A stretch of DNA of 52,197 nucleotides from Chloroflexota bacterium. Lineage in GTDB: Bacteria; Chloroflexota; Limnocylindria; Limnocylindrales; CSP1-4. The position numbers and the translations under genes were made by a program. The number at the start of each line of letters is the position of its first letter. Positions within the stretch are counted from its first letter, which is position 1. Under the pieces are notes generated by a model. It did no database searches. It had not been told where the DNA came from and saw nothing but the letters and a program-made list of their open reading frames with translations. Of this stretch, positions 23,873-32,462 are shown in pieces. Location of the stretch: contig JAUJNA010000002.1 of the NCBI GenBank assembly GCA_030446555.1, forward strand, positions 18,140 through 70,336, read 5' to 3'.

Positions 23873-25630
23873 ATGGTCAGGAGTGTCCATGGCTGGCGAT
23901 GCGCTGCCCGGTGGGCGACGGTGATAGCCGTCCTCGGGGCCACGCTCTCGTCGCAGACGGCCGCGGCCAGCCCTCAGCGACCGGTGCTCGCGGCGTGCGA
24001 CGCCCGTGCCGCTCACGGCCCATCGGCGATCCCGCGCCTCAGGATGGTGCTCGATGCTCGGGGCTGGCTGAGCGGGCATCGCCTCGAGATCGCGGGCCGA
24101 TCGGCCCTGGCGCTCGGGCGGGGCGCCTTCATCGACGGTCCCTTCGAGGAGCGATACGTGGTCGGGGACATGGCCGCCGGCCGATCACGGCTGCGCGTGC
24201 TGGATGCCGCCCGCGCCTGCGTGGAGGCGGACATCGCCATCGACGGCCTCGTGTTCACGGCCACCATCGACCCTGCCGGACGGTACCTGTACCACGACCT
24301 CGTCGCTCCCGCGACGCGGGCCGACATGGGCATCTGGCGGAGGCCGCTCGACGGGAGCGGGCCCGGACAGCGGATGCTCCCGCCTCTCCCGGCTGGCCCT
24401 CCCCTCAGCCGGGTCTGGTCGAAGGGCTTCGCGTGGGGTCCCGGTGGGGAGCTCGCCGCGCAAGCGTGCGGTGAACGGACCTGCTTGACGCGGATCCTGG
24501 ACGCGGCGGGGGGCGTCAGGACACTCGCATCGGCGGATCAGGGAGTGCTCATCGCCCTGACGCAGCGAGGGCTCGTGGTGAATGATGGTGCTTGCCACAT
24601 CGAGCCATGCCCCTCGGTCACCTTCTCTCGGACGGGCGCCCGCCTGGCGCCAACCGGCACGTCCCTCGATGACCAGCCCGTGCCGGAGTGGCAGAGCGAC
24701 ACCTGGACGGCGGGCGTGCTGCCCTATAGCTGGAGCGGCGATGGCCCGCCCGACTGGATGCGCGCCGCCATCCATGCCGGGGCCGGTGATGTCGCGGAGT
24801 CCAAGCGCTCCAACGCGCCTCGCTTCGACCATGCCTCGGACAGTGACGACACGATCGGTCTTCGGAGCCAGATGACGGGCAACTGCGAGCGGGCCATCGC
24901 GTGTGCCACCGCCGACATCGGGGAATGGTGGCTGATCCGCTTCCGCCCGCATCGCACCGTCCTGCCATGGGGCACCATCTACTGGTGCGAGGCGTACCAC
25001 GAGCCGCAGGGCGACTGCGTCGACACGGAGCGCACGACCATCCACGAGATGGGCCACGTCGAGGGCCTCTGGCACGCCGATGGGCTCGGCCTCGGCTGGT
25101 TGGACACGGTGATGCTCCCCGGCATCCCGTTCCGCGGCGACACCGGCTGGGACATGCACCGCTTCGGACGGTGCGACCAGATCACCCTCCAGCAGCGTTA
25201 TGACGTCCCCACGAGCTACTCCACGGTGGCGCCGTGCGGACGGCGTGATACCGGGCTCGGGTTGGATGCGAGCGATCGTTCCATCGGATACCAGGATCCG
25301 GTGACGTTCACGGCCACGCTCCGCATCCGTGACCGATCCGAGTACGGGCGGCTCGGTGGGAACCGGCTGAGTGGCCGCGATGTCACCATCCAGCGGCGAT
25401 CGCCTGGCGGTTCGTGGACGGCGTTCACACCGTTCGAGGGCTCCGAGGCCGGCACGTACGTGCTGACGTTCAGGCCCAGCACGACGTTCGAGTATCGGGC
25501 GGTGTTCGAGAAGCCCACGGACGATGGCGTAGCGGGTGCCGTCTCGGACACCATCACGGTCTCCGTGGGCCCCTGCATGGGGCCGCATTGCCCGACCGGG
25601 ATCAGGGCCCCAGCCGAGAGGAGTCAGTGA
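23873..25630 (+). CDS. secreted zinc metalloprotease-like protein (HExxHxxGxxH)
   Basis: Predicted exported protease, 585 aa. The ATG follows GGAGGAGG by 7-8 nt. Signal peptide about residues 1-32 (WATVIAVLGATLSSQTAAAS). Residues 50-280 hold short repeated beta-strand segments (GRYLYHDLVAP, WSKGFAWGPGGELAAQACGE) reminiscent of a WD/beta-propeller-like sensor. About residues 370-420 carry TTIHEMGHVEGLWHADGLGL: H391, E392, H395 and H401 form the HExxHxxGxxH zinc site of metzincin-type proteases. The C-terminal part has an Ig-like beta-sandwich look (DPVTFTATLRIRDR, RDVTIQRRSPGGSW). Two or three Cys pairs suggest disulfides. Stop overlaps the lipoprotein ATG by TGATG. Function as protease is inferred; family not recognised. 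Confidence 0.72.
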   Translation: MVRSVHGWRCAARWATVIAVLGATLSSQTAAASPQRPVLAACDARAAHGPSAIPRLRMVLDARGWLSGHRLEIAGRSALALGRGAFIDGPFEERYVVGDMAAGRSRLRVLDAARACVEADIAIDGLVFTATIDPAGRYLYHDLVAPATRADMGIWRRPLDGSGPGQRMLPPLPAGPPLSRVWSKGFAWGPGGELAAQACGERTCLTRILDAAGGVRTLASADQGVLIALTQRGLVVNDGACHIEPCPSVTFSRTGARLAPTGTSLDDQPVPEWQSDTWTAGVLPYSWSGDGPPDWMRAAIHAGAGDVAESKRSNAPRFDHASDSDDTIGLRSQMTGNCERAIACATADIGEWWLIRFRPHRTVLPWGTIYWCEAYHEPQGDCVDTERTTIHEMGHVEGLWHADGLGLGWLDTVMLPGIPFRGDTGWDMHRFGRCDQITLQQRYDVPTSYSTVAPCGRRDTGLGLDASDRSIGYQDPVTFTATLRIRDRSEYGRLGGNRLSGRDVTIQRRSPGGSWTAFTPFEGSEAGTYVLTFRPSTTFEYRAVFEKPTDDGVAGAVSDTITVSVGPCMGPHCPTGIRAPAERSQ

Positions 25631-26292
25631 TGCGTCGTCACCCGGGATGGCTCATCGCCCTCGCGATGCTGGCTGCTGGCTGCACGTCCCGGACGGCCGC
25701 GCCCAGCAGTGGATCCCTGGCACCGCCGCCCGGCCGGAGCCCGGCGTCGATCCCGGTCGCCACACCGGCTGCGTCGCCGGCCTCTCTCCCGACCCCGGTG
25801 CCGACCATCGCGGCCAGCCCGACCACGACACCGCGGACCAGCCCTCCACCAAGGCCTTCACCGTCAGCCTCCGACCGCGGCGGCCACGGCGGTGCCGTCG
25901 ACAGCCGGCCTCCGGACGGGTACTTCTCGGCCGCGGGAGCCGACGGCGTCGTGGCCTACCTGGGTTCCTACTGCTACGGCTACGTTTGCGCCGACAGCCC
26001 CCTGCCTACGACCCGCGTCACACCCCGCCTGAAGCTACCCGCCGGGACCGACCATCTCGTGTTCCGGCTGAAGGGCAGCCACGCGTTCTCGAGCTGGAGC
26101 GTGGCGGTCTGGGCCGCTCGCGACGAACGCGGCCGCCGACGGGAACGCCTCGCTTCGGGGGGCGGCGACGGCGATGCCATCCAGGAGGCCAGCTTCCAGC
26201 CACCGGGGTCAGGAGACTGGATACTCGACGTCTTCGTGCGCTACGCCGAAGGCGGCGACGCGAGCTACTCGGTCCGCCTCATCGTGCCCTGA
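25630..26292 (+). CDS. lipoprotein with C-terminal beta-sandwich-like domain
   Basis: 220-aa protein starting at the ATG that overlaps the protease stop, with GAGAGGAG upstream. Signal segment WLIALAMLAAGC with lipobox Cys about residue 17, then about 60 residues of Ser/Pro/Thr/Ala linker, then a C-terminal domain with YLGSYCYGYVCADSP (a Cys pair) and TDHLVFRLKGSHAFSSWSVA followed by WILDVFVRYAEGGDASYSVR. The architecture is a tethered extracellular domain. Function unknown; its coupling to the protease suggests joint action at the surface. Confidence 0.72.
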   Translation: MRRHPGWLIALAMLAAGCTSRTAAPSSGSLAPPPGRSPASIPVATPAASPASLPTPVPTIAASPTTTPRTSPPPRPSPSASDRGGHGGAVDSRPPDGYFSAAGADGVVAYLGSYCYGYVCADSPLPTTRVTPRLKLPAGTDHLVFRLKGSHAFSSWSVAVWAARDERGRRRERLASGGGDGDAIQEASFQPPGSGDWILDVFVRYAEGGDASYSVRLIVP

Positions 26293-26296
26293 GTCT

Positions 26297-26359
26297 CTGG
26301 CGAACGAGCCGGCTCCACCCGTTCCGGCGGCGCTGGACAGGCTGGAGCCGGCTCGCCAG
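26297..26359. terminator. bidirectional hairpin between convergent genes
   Basis: ctggcgaacgagccggctcca and tggagccggctcgccag pair over 17 bp with a 4-nt bulge and a 25-nt loop. It sits between the convergent lipoprotein and SWIM genes. No U-tract on the plus side, so termination is likely but not proven. Confidence 0.6.
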
Positions 26360-26361
26360 CG

Positions 26362-26655
26362 TCAGGCGTTGACCGTGTCGCTGACCCGACCGTCCGCGGC
26401 GGCCGGGAAGAGCGAGGTCTGGGCCGCTTCGGGGAGCATCTGCCCCAGGATCTTCTGGATGGCCAGGATATGGGCGCAGGTGCTCCAGCTCTGGAAGTAG
26501 TGACAGTTGCACTGCCACTCATCGGCGTCGAGCGACACGCGGTGCGTGTCGTTGTCCCCGCGGAAGGTGACGGCGAGCCGATCGAAGGTGATGCGATCGG
26601 TCTCCCGGGCGTAGCGGTTCGCCTTCTCGATCTTGCCGATGACGCTGGAATGCAT
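26362..26655 (-). CDS. stand-alone SWIM zinc-finger protein
   Basis: 97-aa protein whose centre, EWQCNCHYFQSWSTCAHILA (residues 47-66), is a SWIM zinc finger (CxCx8CxH). SWIM domains bind DNA or protein and are usually attached to helicases or transposases. Here the domain stands alone after a short N-terminal part IGKIEKANRYARETDRITF and before a variable tail. GGGAGG lies about 10 nt before the ATG. Small SWIM-only proteins of this kind are known in high-GC bacteria; role unknown. Confidence 0.78.
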   Translation of the reverse strand: MHSSVIGKIEKANRYARETDRITFDRLAVTFRGDNDTHRVSLDADEWQCNCHYFQSWSTCAHILAIQKILGQMLPEAAQTSLFPAAADGRVSDTVNA

Positions 26656-26812
26656 CGATGCGGACCCTCCCTGCGCGGGCCCGACGGCGGCCGTCGACGG
26701 GCCTCTTGGCCGACACCGGGCAACGACCTCCCGAGCCGTGGCGACCGACGCCGATCGATGTCCGTAGCCTACATCAGGCGGGCCCCCTCGAACCGGCCCA
26801 TCGAGGCTCGGG

Positions 26813-27907
26813 CTACTCGTCGTCCTCGTCGTCCGAGGCGGACATGCGAGCCTTGACGTATCCGATGGCCTCCACCGGCGATGGGTCGTCGCCGTACAGG
26901 AACGCCAGGTAGGTGCTCACGTAGTCGCCCATCACGATGGCCGAGACGGCCTGTGCAAGGGCGCTGGACCCCCCGATGGCCACCACCTGGTGAGCGATCT
27001 GCGCCATGCCCAGCAGCTGTGCGGAGAGCGACGCCCGAAGGGCGTTGCGCGCGTGCTGGTCGGGACTCGCCAGGAAGACCACGTAGAGGTGGTCGCGGAT
27101 CGTCTCCGGTCGGCCGTAGCCCACGACGGCGTTGTGGGTCGCCTCGGGGAGTTCCTCGGAGAAGGCCGCCGTCTTGCCGTTCTCGTTGAGCTGCGCCTTC
27201 CAGCGGCGTGCGACCACGGCCAGGGCGCCACTGGCCTCGACGACGGGCAGTCGGTCGACCAGGCTCCACGCCAGCTGCTTGGCCGGGTTGCGCTCGGTGG
27301 GGACATCCGGTCCGAAGTGCTCGACGGCCGAGGATGCGGCCGTCACAGCGTCACCCACCTCGTCGTCGCCCAGCTGGAGCAGCCCGGCCCGCTCGAGCGA
27401 TCCGGCCAGCAGCGTCATCGAGTAGCCCACCGCGGCCCGCGGCTGACCGCCGCCGGGGAACGTCAGGAGTGGCAGGCTGGCGCGCGACGCCACCTCGCGC
27501 ATCGGGCCGCCCGTGGTGATGATGGCCACCGGGCAGCGCCGCTCCAGGGCGGTGCCCAGGGCGCTGATCGTCTCCTCGGTGGCGCCGCTGTAGGAGCTGG
27601 CGATGACGAGCGTCTCGCGGCCCACCCATGCGGGCAGGTCGTAGTCCCGCACGACCACCAGCGGGACGCGCAGCCGATCGGCGAAGATGCCGCGCACCAG
27701 GTCACCGCCGATGGCGGAGCCGCCCATGCCGAGCAGCGCCACGGCCCGCGCTGTCGTGTGGGCCTCGGCGAGCATCAGGCTCCGTGTCCGAGTCCAGCCG
27801 TCGGCGATCTGCGCCGGCAGCGTCGCCACCGCGTCGAGCATCGCCGACGCGTCATAGCGGCGCATCGGACCGGGGTCGTCGAGGATCCCGCCGACGCCCA
27901 CGGCCAC
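26813..27907 (-). CDS. bifunctional phosphoglucose/phosphomannose isomerase
   Basis: SIS-domain sugar isomerase interconverting glucose-6-phosphate or mannose-6-phosphate with fructose-6-phosphate, cytoplasmic. The start is placed at the GTG one base after the upstream stop; an ATG at 27865 is the alternative. The 364-aa protein shows VALLGMGGSAIGGDLV, VIASSYSGATEETISAL and ITTGGPMREVA for phosphate binding, then ERNPAKQLAWSLVDRLPVV and LPEATHNAVVGYG, where the family usually has HNE; Ala replaces that Glu, whose role in catalysis should be checked. The C-terminus is strongly acidic (SASDDEDDE). It feeds mannose-6-phosphate to the phosphomannomutase upstream, with which it forms an operon. 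Confidence 0.85.
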   Translation of the reverse strand: MAVGVGGILDDPGPMRRYDASAMLDAVATLPAQIADGWTRTRSLMLAEAHTTARAVALLGMGGSAIGGDLVRGIFADRLRVPLVVVRDYDLPAWVGRETLVIASSYSGATEETISALGTALERRCPVAIITTGGPMREVASRASLPLLTFPGGGQPRAAVGYSMTLLAGSLERAGLLQLGDDEVGDAVTAASSAVEHFGPDVPTERNPAKQLAWSLVDRLPVVEASGALAVVARRWKAQLNENGKTAAFSEELPEATHNAVVGYGRPETIRDHLYVVFLASPDQHARNALRASLSAQLLGMAQIAHQVVAIGGSSALAQAVSAIVMGDYVSTYLAFLYGDDPSPVEAIGYVKARMSASDDEDDE

Positions 27908-27908
27908 C

Positions 27909-29393
27909 TCAGGCCTCGCCGTAGACGAGTCGCTGGCCCTCGGCCAGCATCGCATCGCGCCGCCCGGCGCTGGTGGCCTCGGCATAGACGCGCACAAGCG
28001 GCTCCGTGCCGCTGAAGCGGACGAGCAGCCAGGACCCGTCGTCCGTCCACCACTTGAAGCCGTCATTCGTGTCGAGCGCGACCGAGCGCACGACCGCCTG
28101 TCCCGCCAGCGCCGTCGGCGCCTGTTCCCGCAGCGAGACGAGCAGCCGTTCCTTCAGCGAGGGATAGGCGGAGCGGTCCACGTGCACGTCGGTCCGCAGG
28201 TAGAACGAGGCGCCAGCCAGGGAGTGGAGGTGCTCGACGATGGCCGACACCGGCCAGCGCCCGGCCTCCCGCTCCCGCACGAAGAGGTCCAGCAGCAGCA
28301 GGTCGGCGTAGATGCCATCCCGCTCGGGCAGGTGCATGCCAAAGCCGTAACCGCCCGACTCCTCGCCGCCCATCATCGCGCCGGTCTCGATCATCTTGGG
28401 CCCCACGTACTTGAAGCCGACCGGCGTCTCGTGGACCGCGACCCCGTAGCGCTCGCCGAGCCGACCCACCATCTGTGTCTCGTTGATGGTCGAGACGACC
28501 GGCTGGCGCATGCCGCGATGCTCCAGCAGGTAGTACATGAGGAGGCCCATCACCTGGAGCTGGTGGATGAAGGTGCCCTGCTCGTCGGCTGCTCCCGCAC
28601 GATCGGCGTCGCCGTCGAGCAGGAGCCCCAGGTCGTATCCGCCGCCTGCCAGCTGACGGAGCGCGGGGTCGATATTGGGCCGGATGGGCTCGGGGTTGAG
28701 ACCCCCGAACCATGGGTTCCGCTCCTTGTGGATCTCCTCGATGGTGATGCGACCCTGCCGCAGCAGCCGCGGGATCCAGCCCACGCCGGAGCCGAAGAGG
28801 GGGTCGACCAGGACCCGCAGGTCCGCGGCACGCAGTCGATCGAGATCGAGCGTCCGGCGGACGTACTCCTCGTAGCCGACGTAGGGATCGAAGCGCTCGA
28901 CCAGGCCGGCTGCCTCGGCGTCGGCGAGCGGGCGCGTGAGCGGGACGCCACCGGCACGTTCACGGATGGTGGCTTCGAGCGTGGCGAGGATGTCGGGACC
29001 GGCGGCGGCGCCGGTCGGCGACTTGACCTTGAAGCCGTTGTCGGTCCACGGGTTATGCGAGGCGGTGATCATCACGCCACAGGCGGCTCCCCGCTGGACC
29101 ACCTCGTAGGACGTCATCTGGGTGGGGATGGGGCCGCTCGAGAGGACGATGGGGATGTCGTGGGCCAGGAGCACCTCCCCGGCCGCGTCCGCGAAGTACT
29201 CGCTGGCGAAGCGGCGGTCATAGCCCACCACGACGCCCTGCGCCTGCGTCCCCTCGTCGAGCACGTACCGTGCCACGCCCTCGGCGCATCGCCGCACGTT
29301 CTCGTAGGTGAACTCGTCGGCGATCCGCGCGCGCCAGCCGTCCGTCCCGAAGACGATGGGCGGGATCACGGCCTGGGTGGCGGTCTGGGTCAC
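27909..29393 (-). CDS. phosphoglucomutase/phosphomannomutase family protein
   Basis: Alpha-D-phosphohexomutase moving phosphate between C6 and C1 of mannose or glucose, cytoplasmic. The GTG start has AGGAG 12 nt upstream; the open frame to 29492 overlaps the divergent sulfotransferase promoter and is not used. The 494-aa protein has all four family motifs: catalytic serine loop TASHNPW (Ser112), Mg-binding DGDADR (260-265), sugar-specificity loop GEESGG (343-348) and phosphate-binding RFSGTEP near residue 460. GEESGG is shared by glucose and mannose enzymes, so specificity is open. With the isomerase after it and the guanylyltransferase further on it completes a route from fructose-6-phosphate to GDP-mannose. 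Confidence 0.9.
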   Translation of the reverse strand: MTQTATQAVIPPIVFGTDGWRARIADEFTYENVRRCAEGVARYVLDEGTQAQGVVVGYDRRFASEYFADAAGEVLLAHDIPIVLSSGPIPTQMTSYEVVQRGAACGVMITASHNPWTDNGFKVKSPTGAAAGPDILATLEATIRERAGGVPLTRPLADAEAAGLVERFDPYVGYEEYVRRTLDLDRLRAADLRVLVDPLFGSGVGWIPRLLRQGRITIEEIHKERNPWFGGLNPEPIRPNIDPALRQLAGGGYDLGLLLDGDADRAGAADEQGTFIHQLQVMGLLMYYLLEHRGMRQPVVSTINETQMVGRLGERYGVAVHETPVGFKYVGPKMIETGAMMGGEESGGYGFGMHLPERDGIYADLLLLDLFVREREAGRWPVSAIVEHLHSLAGASFYLRTDVHVDRSAYPSLKERLLVSLREQAPTALAGQAVVRSVALDTNDGFKWWTDDGSWLLVRFSGTEPLVRVYAEATSAGRRDAMLAEGQRLVYGEA

Positions 29394-29467
29394 GGCGGCA
29401 CGGGCTCCTGGGGGAGGGACGGAGGGAGATGGTACCCCGAGGCGGCGCCCCGTCCGGGCCCCGCGCC

Positions 29468-29473
29468 TATCCT
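29468..29473 (+). promoter_or_regulatory. -10 box (TATCCT) of sulfotransferase A
   Basis: TATCCT, 6 nt, then the GTG start. It argues for that GTG over the longer frame. A TACCAT on the other strand at 29429-29434 may serve the divergent mutase gene. Confidence 0.45.
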
Positions 29474-29479
29474 TCCGCC

Positions 29480-30268
29480 GTGGATGCGACATCCCCGGTC
29501 CGCGAGCGCCCCATCTTCATCATCGGCTGCCCGCGCTCCGGGACCACCCTGCTGCGCCTCGTGCTCGACTCGCACCCCAGGATCAGCTGCGGCGAGGAGA
29601 CGCACTTCCTGCGCGAGCTGCGGTCCATCGTGGAGGGCCACTGGCCGCTGCTCGAGACGTACGGCTTGCCTCGCGAGGACTGGCTGCGGCGGATCCGTGG
29701 GCTCTACGAGGGCTTCCAGGCCGACTATCTGGCCCGACGCGGCAAGCAGCGCTGGGCGGAGAAGGACCCCACCTACACGCTCCTGCTGCCCTTCATCGAC
29801 GAGCTCTTCCCGCACGCCCAGTACGTGCATCTGGTCCGTGACCCGTACGACGTGGTGGCCTCGTTCCGCGAGCGGTGGGGCTATCGCGCGGCCTTGCGGG
29901 TGGCGCGGACGGAGTGGGTGCGCTACGTGGGCGCGGGGCGCCGGTTCGGGCAAGCGCTTCCCGCCGGCCGCTATCACGAGCTCCACTACGAGCAGCTCGT
30001 AGAGGCTCCGGAACGGACCCTCCGCACCCTGCTCCGCTTCCTGGACGAGCCCTGGGACGACGCCGTGCTGCGCTTCGACGAGGCGGAGCACGATGCCACC
30101 GAGCGCTACGCCCGCTTCACGGCTGGCCGGCGGGAGACGGCCGGCGAGTCGACCGCGATCTACCGGTCGCGGGTCGGGGCTGGCCGGCGCGACTCGGACC
30201 CCCTCCTGCGCGCCCTGCTGCGCGTCCGTGCCAGGCCACTGCTGCGCGAGCTGGGCTACCCGACGTGA
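29480..30268 (+). CDS. sulfotransferase family protein (A)
   Basis: PAPS-dependent sulfotransferase of the bacterial Sulfotransfer_3 type, 262 aa: PIFIIGCPRSGTTLLRLVLD near the N-terminus is the 5'-phosphosulfate loop, and YVHLVRDPYDVVASFRERW the 3'-phosphate site, with YHELHYEQLVEAPERTL between. It transfers sulfate to a hydroxyl, probably on a glycan. Its stop overlaps the start of a glycosyltransferase by GTGA, so the two are translationally coupled. First of five sulfotransferases in this 10-kb stretch; low mutual similarity suggests different acceptors. Confidence 0.85.
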   Translation: MDATSPVRERPIFIIGCPRSGTTLLRLVLDSHPRISCGEETHFLRELRSIVEGHWPLLETYGLPREDWLRRIRGLYEGFQADYLARRGKQRWAEKDPTYTLLLPFIDELFPHAQYVHLVRDPYDVVASFRERWGYRAALRVARTEWVRYVGAGRRFGQALPAGRYHELHYEQLVEAPERTLRTLLRFLDEPWDDAVLRFDEAEHDATERYARFTAGRRETAGESTAIYRSRVGAGRRDSDPLLRALLRVRARPLLRELGYPT

Positions 30269-31326
30269 CGGTGGGCTACCTCCACGTCGGCAAGGAGGGT
30301 GGCGGCGTCCGGCGCTACGGGCGCATCATCGCGGAGGCAGCCCGAGCCCGGGATGAGCTGGATGCGCGGGAAGCGGACGCGGGCGAGCGCGACGCATCCC
30401 GTCACCGGCTGAAGGAGGCAGGACGCCAGCTCTCGGGGTGCGCGGTCGTGCACCTGCAATGGAAGCCGGCCGACTGGGGCGGCGGCCTCCGGGCCTTCGG
30501 CCGGCTGCGCGCGTTCGCGCGAGGCTGCTCGCGGCCCATGGTCGTGACGCTCCACGACGTCTGGGCTCGCGGCGGGATGCGCGAACGGTGGCTGGACAGC
30601 GACGTGCTGGCGCTTCGCTGGCTGGGCCGGTCCGCGGCGCGGCTCGTGGTGCACTCGGACGAGGAGCGCCGGCGCCTCGAGGGATTCGTGCCGGCGGAGA
30701 AGGTGGCACTGGTGCCGCACTTCGTGGAGGAGCGCGTCATGGCCGACGCCCATGCCTCACGGACGGCCCTGGGCCTGGCCGGGAAGCGCGTGATGACGCT
30801 CCTGGGTTTCATGGTCAGACGCAAGGGCTACCGGCTGACGATCGAGGCGCTGCCGCTCCTCCCTGACGATGTCGTCGCGCTCTTCGCCGGTGGCCCCATC
30901 CCGGGGCGCGAGGCCCGCGCCGATGAGCTTCGCGCCCATGCCGAGTCGCTCGGCGTGGGAGATCGCGTGGTGATCACGGGATACGTCGCCGATGAACGGC
31001 TCGACCAGACCCTCGCGGCGACGCACGTGGCCATCTGTCCCTTCCGTGACCTGTCGGCGTCGGGGTCGCTCTCGACCTGGATCTCCACGGGCCACCCCAT
31101 CGTGACCTCCGACCTGCCGCAGTTCCGCGAGTACGACGCGCTGGTGCCGGGCGCGTTGCGCATCTTCCGTCCGCTCACGGCCCGGGCCATGGCCGACGCG
31201 GTGCGCTCCGTGCTCGATGCGGGCCCGCCGCCGGTGGACCCCAAGGTCATCGCGCTCCGCGAGCGGCTCCTGACGCCACGCGCCGTGGAGGCCTACGCCG
31301 AGGTCTACCGAGCGGTGGCGCGTTGA
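30265..31326 (+). CDS. glycosyltransferase, GT4-like (GT-B fold)
   Basis: 353-aa glycosyltransferase that would add a sugar from a nucleotide donor to a growing glycan at the membrane's inner face. GTG start in overlap with sulfotransferase A. N-terminal VGYLHVGKEGGGVRRYGRII has the Gly-rich acceptor loop; then VVHLQWKPADWGG, MVVTLHDVWARGG and VVHSDEERRRLEGFVPAEKV. The donor half has VMTLLGFMVRRKGYRLTIEA and RVVITGYVADERLDQTLAAT, then SASGSLSTWISTGHPIVTSD. The catalytic EX7E is not obvious, so the family assignment is by general pattern. Probably works with the sulfotransferase on the same glycan. Confidence 0.8.
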   Translation: MTVGYLHVGKEGGGVRRYGRIIAEAARARDELDAREADAGERDASRHRLKEAGRQLSGCAVVHLQWKPADWGGGLRAFGRLRAFARGCSRPMVVTLHDVWARGGMRERWLDSDVLALRWLGRSAARLVVHSDEERRRLEGFVPAEKVALVPHFVEERVMADAHASRTALGLAGKRVMTLLGFMVRRKGYRLTIEALPLLPDDVVALFAGGPIPGREARADELRAHAESLGVGDRVVITGYVADERLDQTLAATHVAICPFRDLSASGSLSTWISTGHPIVTSDLPQFREYDALVPGALRIFRPLTARAMADAVRSVLDAGPPPVDPKVIALRERLLTPRAVEAYAEVYRAVAR

Positions 31327-31341
31327 TAGCCCAGGAGGGCT

Positions 31342-32412
31342 TCAGAGCAGGTCATCGCGTCCCTCGGACCTGAGCCGGTCGACCACGAGCTTGACGTCCT
31401 GTGCTCGGTCGCCGGACAGGACGAGCAGCGCATCGGGCGTGTCGACGACGACGACGTCCTGGAGACCCACGGTCACCACGAGGCGATCGCCAGCAGCATG
31501 GACGAGCGATCGGGCGGAACCGATGTCGATGGTCGCCGAGCCCGACCGTGACAGGGTCACGGGACCGCCACCCGTGCCTTCGCGCTGCGCGTCCATGAGC
31601 GCCGCCCAGGAGCCCACGTCGCTCCATCCGACGTCGATGGGAACGACCGCCACGCCACCTTCGGTGGACGCGGGCTCCAGCAGCGCGTAGTCGACCGAGA
31701 TCGAGCGGAGCGCGGGATACGCCTGGTCCAGACCGCCCGAGTCGAGCGCCTCACGCACGCCCCCGATGATTTCGGCGGCATGCCGCTCCAGGCCGTCGAT
31801 GGCCGCATCGCGCCGCCAGACGAAGATGCCGGCGTTCCAGAACGCGCGACCACCGGCCAGCAAGCCGGCTGCGCGTTCGCGAGAGGGCTTCTCCACGAAC
31901 CGCTCGACGGGCAAAGCGGCCGACGGACCTCCCGTGTCTGCGACGCCTGCCGCCAGGACATACCCGTAGCCGGTCTCGGGACCGGTCGGTCGGATGCCCA
32001 GGGTCACCAGCGCGCCAGCCGCGGCCCGCTCTGCGGCCGCTGCCAGCGCGTCGCGGAAGCCGGACGCGTCGGTGATCGCGTGGTCGGCCGGGAGGATGGC
32101 CATGATCTCGTCGTCCGGCCGGTCGATGGCCAGCGCGGCCAGCGCCACCGCCGCCGCCGTGTTCCGGCTCACCGGCTCCTCCACCAGGTTCCCCTCGGGG
32201 ACCTCCGGCAGCTGCTCGCGAAGGAGGTCGCGATAGCGGCCGTCCGCGACGACGAAGACGTCGCGGGGCGCGATGAGCGGCTGGAGCCGCGCCACGGTCG
32301 CCTGGAGCAGCGTCGTATCACCGGCCAGTGCCAGGAACGGCTTGGGACGTGCGGCCCGGCTGAGCGGCCATAGGCGTGTGCCGCCGCCGCCGGCAAGGAT
32401 CACCGCGTACAT
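31342..32412 (-). CDS. mannose-1-phosphate guanylyltransferase
   Basis: Makes GDP-mannose from mannose-1-phosphate and GTP, cytoplasmic. The 356-aa protein begins MYAVILAGGGGTRLWPLSRA, the pyrophosphorylase nucleotide loop with the activating Arg, and has PKPFLALAGDTTLLQAT, ILPADHAITD, GPETGYGYVLA, ERFVEKPSRERA, and FWNAGIFVWRRDAAIDGLE, then VPIDVGWSDVGSWAAL. These are the diagnostic stretches of GDP-mannose pyrophosphorylases of the ManC/RfbM N-terminal type; the C-terminal isomerase domain of ManC is absent, in keeping with the separate isomerase gene nearby. TACGAT lies 6 nt before the ATG. Convergent with the glycosyltransferase. Confidence 0.9.
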   Translation of the reverse strand: MYAVILAGGGGTRLWPLSRAARPKPFLALAGDTTLLQATVARLQPLIAPRDVFVVADGRYRDLLREQLPEVPEGNLVEEPVSRNTAAAVALAALAIDRPDDEIMAILPADHAITDASGFRDALAAAAERAAAGALVTLGIRPTGPETGYGYVLAAGVADTGGPSAALPVERFVEKPSRERAAGLLAGGRAFWNAGIFVWRRDAAIDGLERHAAEIIGGVREALDSGGLDQAYPALRSISVDYALLEPASTEGGVAVVPIDVGWSDVGSWAALMDAQREGTGGGPVTLSRSGSATIDIGSARSLVHAAGDRLVVTVGLQDVVVVDTPDALLVLSGDRAQDVKLVVDRLRSEGRDDLL

Positions 32413-32418
32413 GGCGGG

Positions 32419-32424
32419 ATCGTA
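32419..32424 (-). promoter_or_regulatory. -10 box (TACGAT) of the guanylyltransferase gene
   Basis: TACGAT on the minus strand, 6 nt before the ATG, the same hexamer and spacing as in the vapBC promoter. Confidence 0.5.
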
Positions 32425-32440
32425 CAGGGCGCCCGTCCGA

Positions 32441-32446
32441 TACCAT
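32441..32446 (+). promoter_or_regulatory. -10 box (TACCAT) of sulfotransferase B
   Basis: TACCAT with 10 nt to an in-frame GTG and 16 nt to the ATG. It lies back to back with the guanylyltransferase promoter, so both genes can be controlled from about 50 bp. Confidence 0.35.
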
Positions 32447-32462
32447 CACGCCGCCCGTGAGC

